From assembly GCA_026992215.1 (NCBI GenBank), contig JALXAI010000167.1, forward strand, positions 1-7,142: DNA of 7,142 nt. The letters are read 5' to 3'. Positions 5,541 to 7,142 of this stretch are shown here, one piece after another. Source of the DNA: Desulfobacterales bacterium (GTDB lineage Bacteria; Desulfobacterota; Syntrophobacteria; B119-G9). Every line of letters starts with the position of its first letter. Position 1 is the stretch's first letter. The notes below the pieces were generated by a model. That model made no database searches, had not been told where the DNA came from, and saw only the letters and a program-made list of their open reading frames with translations. A program made the translations under genes and the position numbers.

Positions 5541-7142
5541 CTATTTTGGGCAAAACCGCCTGACATCAGCGTTGACCGCAAGGCTTAAGAAGCGATCCCC
5601 TTCTTTGAACATTACCTTCTTGTCCACGAGCGTATCAAGGAAAGACGCGAGTTCCTTCCCGGTAAATGACGGGAATTTTGCGCTTATCGAAGCGAAAGAC
5701 CTGGTTTTATCGCAAAATTTGTATATGTCTCTCGAAGATCCTCTCAACCTGAAGGACTGGGACTCCTGCGAGTCATAGGATACCCTCGAAATAATCAAAA
5801 AATCCCTGGCGTCCCTGTATCTCAGTATCGGGATATCGGGGTAGCTTTCCCTGGTTTTTCTATAAAATTCCTTCCATTTCCTGACCTTTTCGATGACCGG
5901 TTTCCATAGCCGTTTCTGCCTACCTTTGTCAAACCTGTAGTCTTTTTGCATCAGCTCAAGCCTGTCAAAAAGCTCTTCCACGAAAATTTGCCGGTAATTG
6001 GGGTGGTTTCGGATGTGTTGAAGTCCAAGCTCCTTTGCCCTGTAATACACGGGGCTGTTATAACCCAGCCAGAAATTGACGATTCGAAGGGGCCTGTAGA
6101 TAAACACAAAATCTAGGTTGCGAAGGGTTTCCTCGATTTCCTGTTCACTGGTTCCGGGGAAGCCGACAAGCAGGTTGGAAATGTTTTTAATGCCAAGCTC
6201 CTCGCAACGTTTCATCACTTCGATGTTCTGGATGGCGGTGGTTCCTTTGCGTATCCTTGCAAGATAATTGCTGCTGAGGCCTTCGATCCCTATTTGCACC
6301 TCTGTTACCCCCGCTCTCCTCATCGTAAGGAGTGTTTCCCCGGAAACGGTCGCCCTCGTTTCAAGAAACAGCTGGTAGGACCTGTCATGAGATTCCAGCA
6401 ACTTGAAAATCTTTTCCGTTTCCCGGGGAGGGAGATTGTTATCGACGAAATAGAACCTCGTGGTAGCATGTTTGCGAGTCAGGTAGTCTACTTCCCCGGC
6501 AACCTTTTCAGCCGTCTTGTACCTGTATCCCCGCCATTGCAAATTCAGGTTACAGAATTGACATCCCTTTTCAGGGTTTTCGGGTGTCACACGGTGCCAC
6601 CAGCATCCTCTGGACGCCTCCACCGGAAGGGCCGGAATGAGGTTATGGAATCGGGGCAGGGAGGATAGCTGGCGCATGTAATCATCGTAGTCCGGAACCG
6701 GGAGTTTCTCCAGCGAATCTACTTGATTGGCCTCCGTTAGTGTCGCGCTGCCGTCGCGGTTCCTTTTGATCACACCCGGTATGGAAAAATTGGAGCTATG
6801 ATCACGTTTCTGCAATGCTTTCACCAGTTCCACGAGAGGAAGCTCTCCCTCACCGTTTACAACGAAATCAACTTCAGGGATGTTTTCCAGCAATGACTGC
6901 CCGAGTTTTCCCGCCACAGCCGATCCACCGATCACTATCTTTTTGCCGGGAAACCTTTTTTTTGTTTCCTTGAGAAAGTAGAGAGATGATGACAGCTGCG
7001 AAAGACAGATGGAGATTCCTACAAGATCAGCATCCTTTATTGCTCTCCACACGGTTGATCTTTGATGTAGGGATTCGATTCCTGGCGCTATTTCTTCCAG
7101 GCTGGCGTCTCTTAAAAGAGGAATTGAACGGCATAGCCTGTT
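5541..7142 (-). CDS. Cobalamin-binding radical SAM protein, RiPP-maturation C-methyltransferase-like (5' partial)
   Basis: The frame is open from base 7142 to the TAG at 5541-5543 (533 codons). The true start is off the right edge, and the GTG at 7052 is only an internal candidate; residues here are numbered from it. The visible end of a B12-binding domain covers about 1-85 (DADLVGIS, KKIVIGGSAV, NGEGE). The radical SAM barrel follows from about 143: SRGC150WW, C164-QF-C167-NLN, FVDNNLPP (202-209), FLETRATVSGE (229-239), VQIGIEGLS (252-260) and NLLVGFPGTSEQE (293-305). The C-terminal part (about 380-503) carries ILRYRDARDFLIISR and IYKFCDKT. The RGCWW...C.FC.LN signature, the DN.L motif and the I.D.R-like tail resemble RiPP-maturation radical SAM protein 1, whose members methylate unactivated carbons in peptides. 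The cysteine spacing C-x13-C-x2-C is unusual. The gene converges on the binding-protein gene and is not part of its operon. A non-peptide substrate remains possible. Confidence 0.85.
   Translation of the reverse strand, partial: NRLCRSIPLLRDASLEEIAPGIESLHQRSTVWRAIKDADLVGISICLSQLSSSLYFLKETKKRFPGKKIVIGGSAVAGKLGQSLLENIPEVDFVVNGEGELPLVELVKALQKRDHSSNFSIPGVIKRNRDGSATLTEANQVDSLEKLPVPDYDDYMRQLSSLPRFHNLIPALPVEASRGCWWHRVTPENPEKGCQFCNLNLQWRGYRYKTAEKVAGEVDYLTRKHATTRFYFVDNNLPPRETEKIFKLLESHDRSYQLFLETRATVSGETLLTMRRAGVTEVQIGIEGLSSNYLARIRKGTTAIQNIEVMKRCEELGIKNISNLLVGFPGTSEQEIEETLRNLDFVFIYRPLRIVNFWLGYNSPVYYRAKELGLQHIRNHPNYRQIFVEELFDRLELMQKDYRFDKGRQKRLWKPVIEKVRKWKEFYRKTRESYPDIPILRYRDARDFLIISRVSYDSQESQSFRLRGSSRDIYKFCDKTRSFASISAKFPSFTGKELASFLDTLVDKKVMFKEGDRFLSLAVNADVRRFCPK

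Noticed and set aside
1..7142. tRNA, rRNA, insertion sequences, phage or attachment sites
   Set aside because: No transposase or integrase motifs, terminal inverted repeats flanking a gene, or cloverleaf-like sequences were seen by reading both strands.

Overview
The window holds chromosomal DNA from a bacterium. Six genes are visible, two of them cut by the window edges. The set fits an anaerobic or aromatic-degrading Gram-negative bacterium, with Desulfobacterota (former Deltaproteobacteria) as my best guess. This rests on a hisC-cmk-rpsA arrangement, a six-domain S1 protein of the proteobacterial type with an acidic N-terminal extension, a PaaK-type aryl-CoA ligase beside a branched-chain-type binding protein, and a signal peptide for a periplasmic protein. 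The taxonomic placement is inference.

Left part (1-2826, + strand) is housekeeping. The last codons of a histidinol-phosphate aminotransferase (hisC) overlap by one base with cytidylate kinase (cmk). A 166-base AT-rich leader with a weak promoter-like site and two small hairpins follows. Next comes rpsA for ribosomal protein S1 (625 aa, six S1 domains), closed by a textbook intrinsic terminator.

Middle part (2827-5474, + strand) is a two-gene unit: a phenylacetate-CoA ligase family enzyme, then 59 bases later an exported solute-binding protein of the LivJ/LivK type. No permease or ATPase genes follow. A long GC-rich hairpin sits immediately after the binding protein. The pairing suggests capture of an aromatic or other carboxylic acid outside the membrane and its CoA activation in the cytoplasm, with the transport channel encoded elsewhere.

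Right part (5475-7142, - strand) is a convergent gene that stays open to the window edge, so its 5' end is missing. It encodes a cobalamin-binding radical SAM protein. Its core and C-terminal tail resemble the RiPP-maturation radical SAM C-methyltransferase group (the family with a CWWG...C.FC signature). Its cluster-binding cysteines are spaced C-x13-C-x2-C, much wider than the usual C-x3-C-x2-C and wider than the C-x7-C-x2-C expected for that group. This is the most interesting item in the window. Any peptide substrate would have to lie beyond the right edge.
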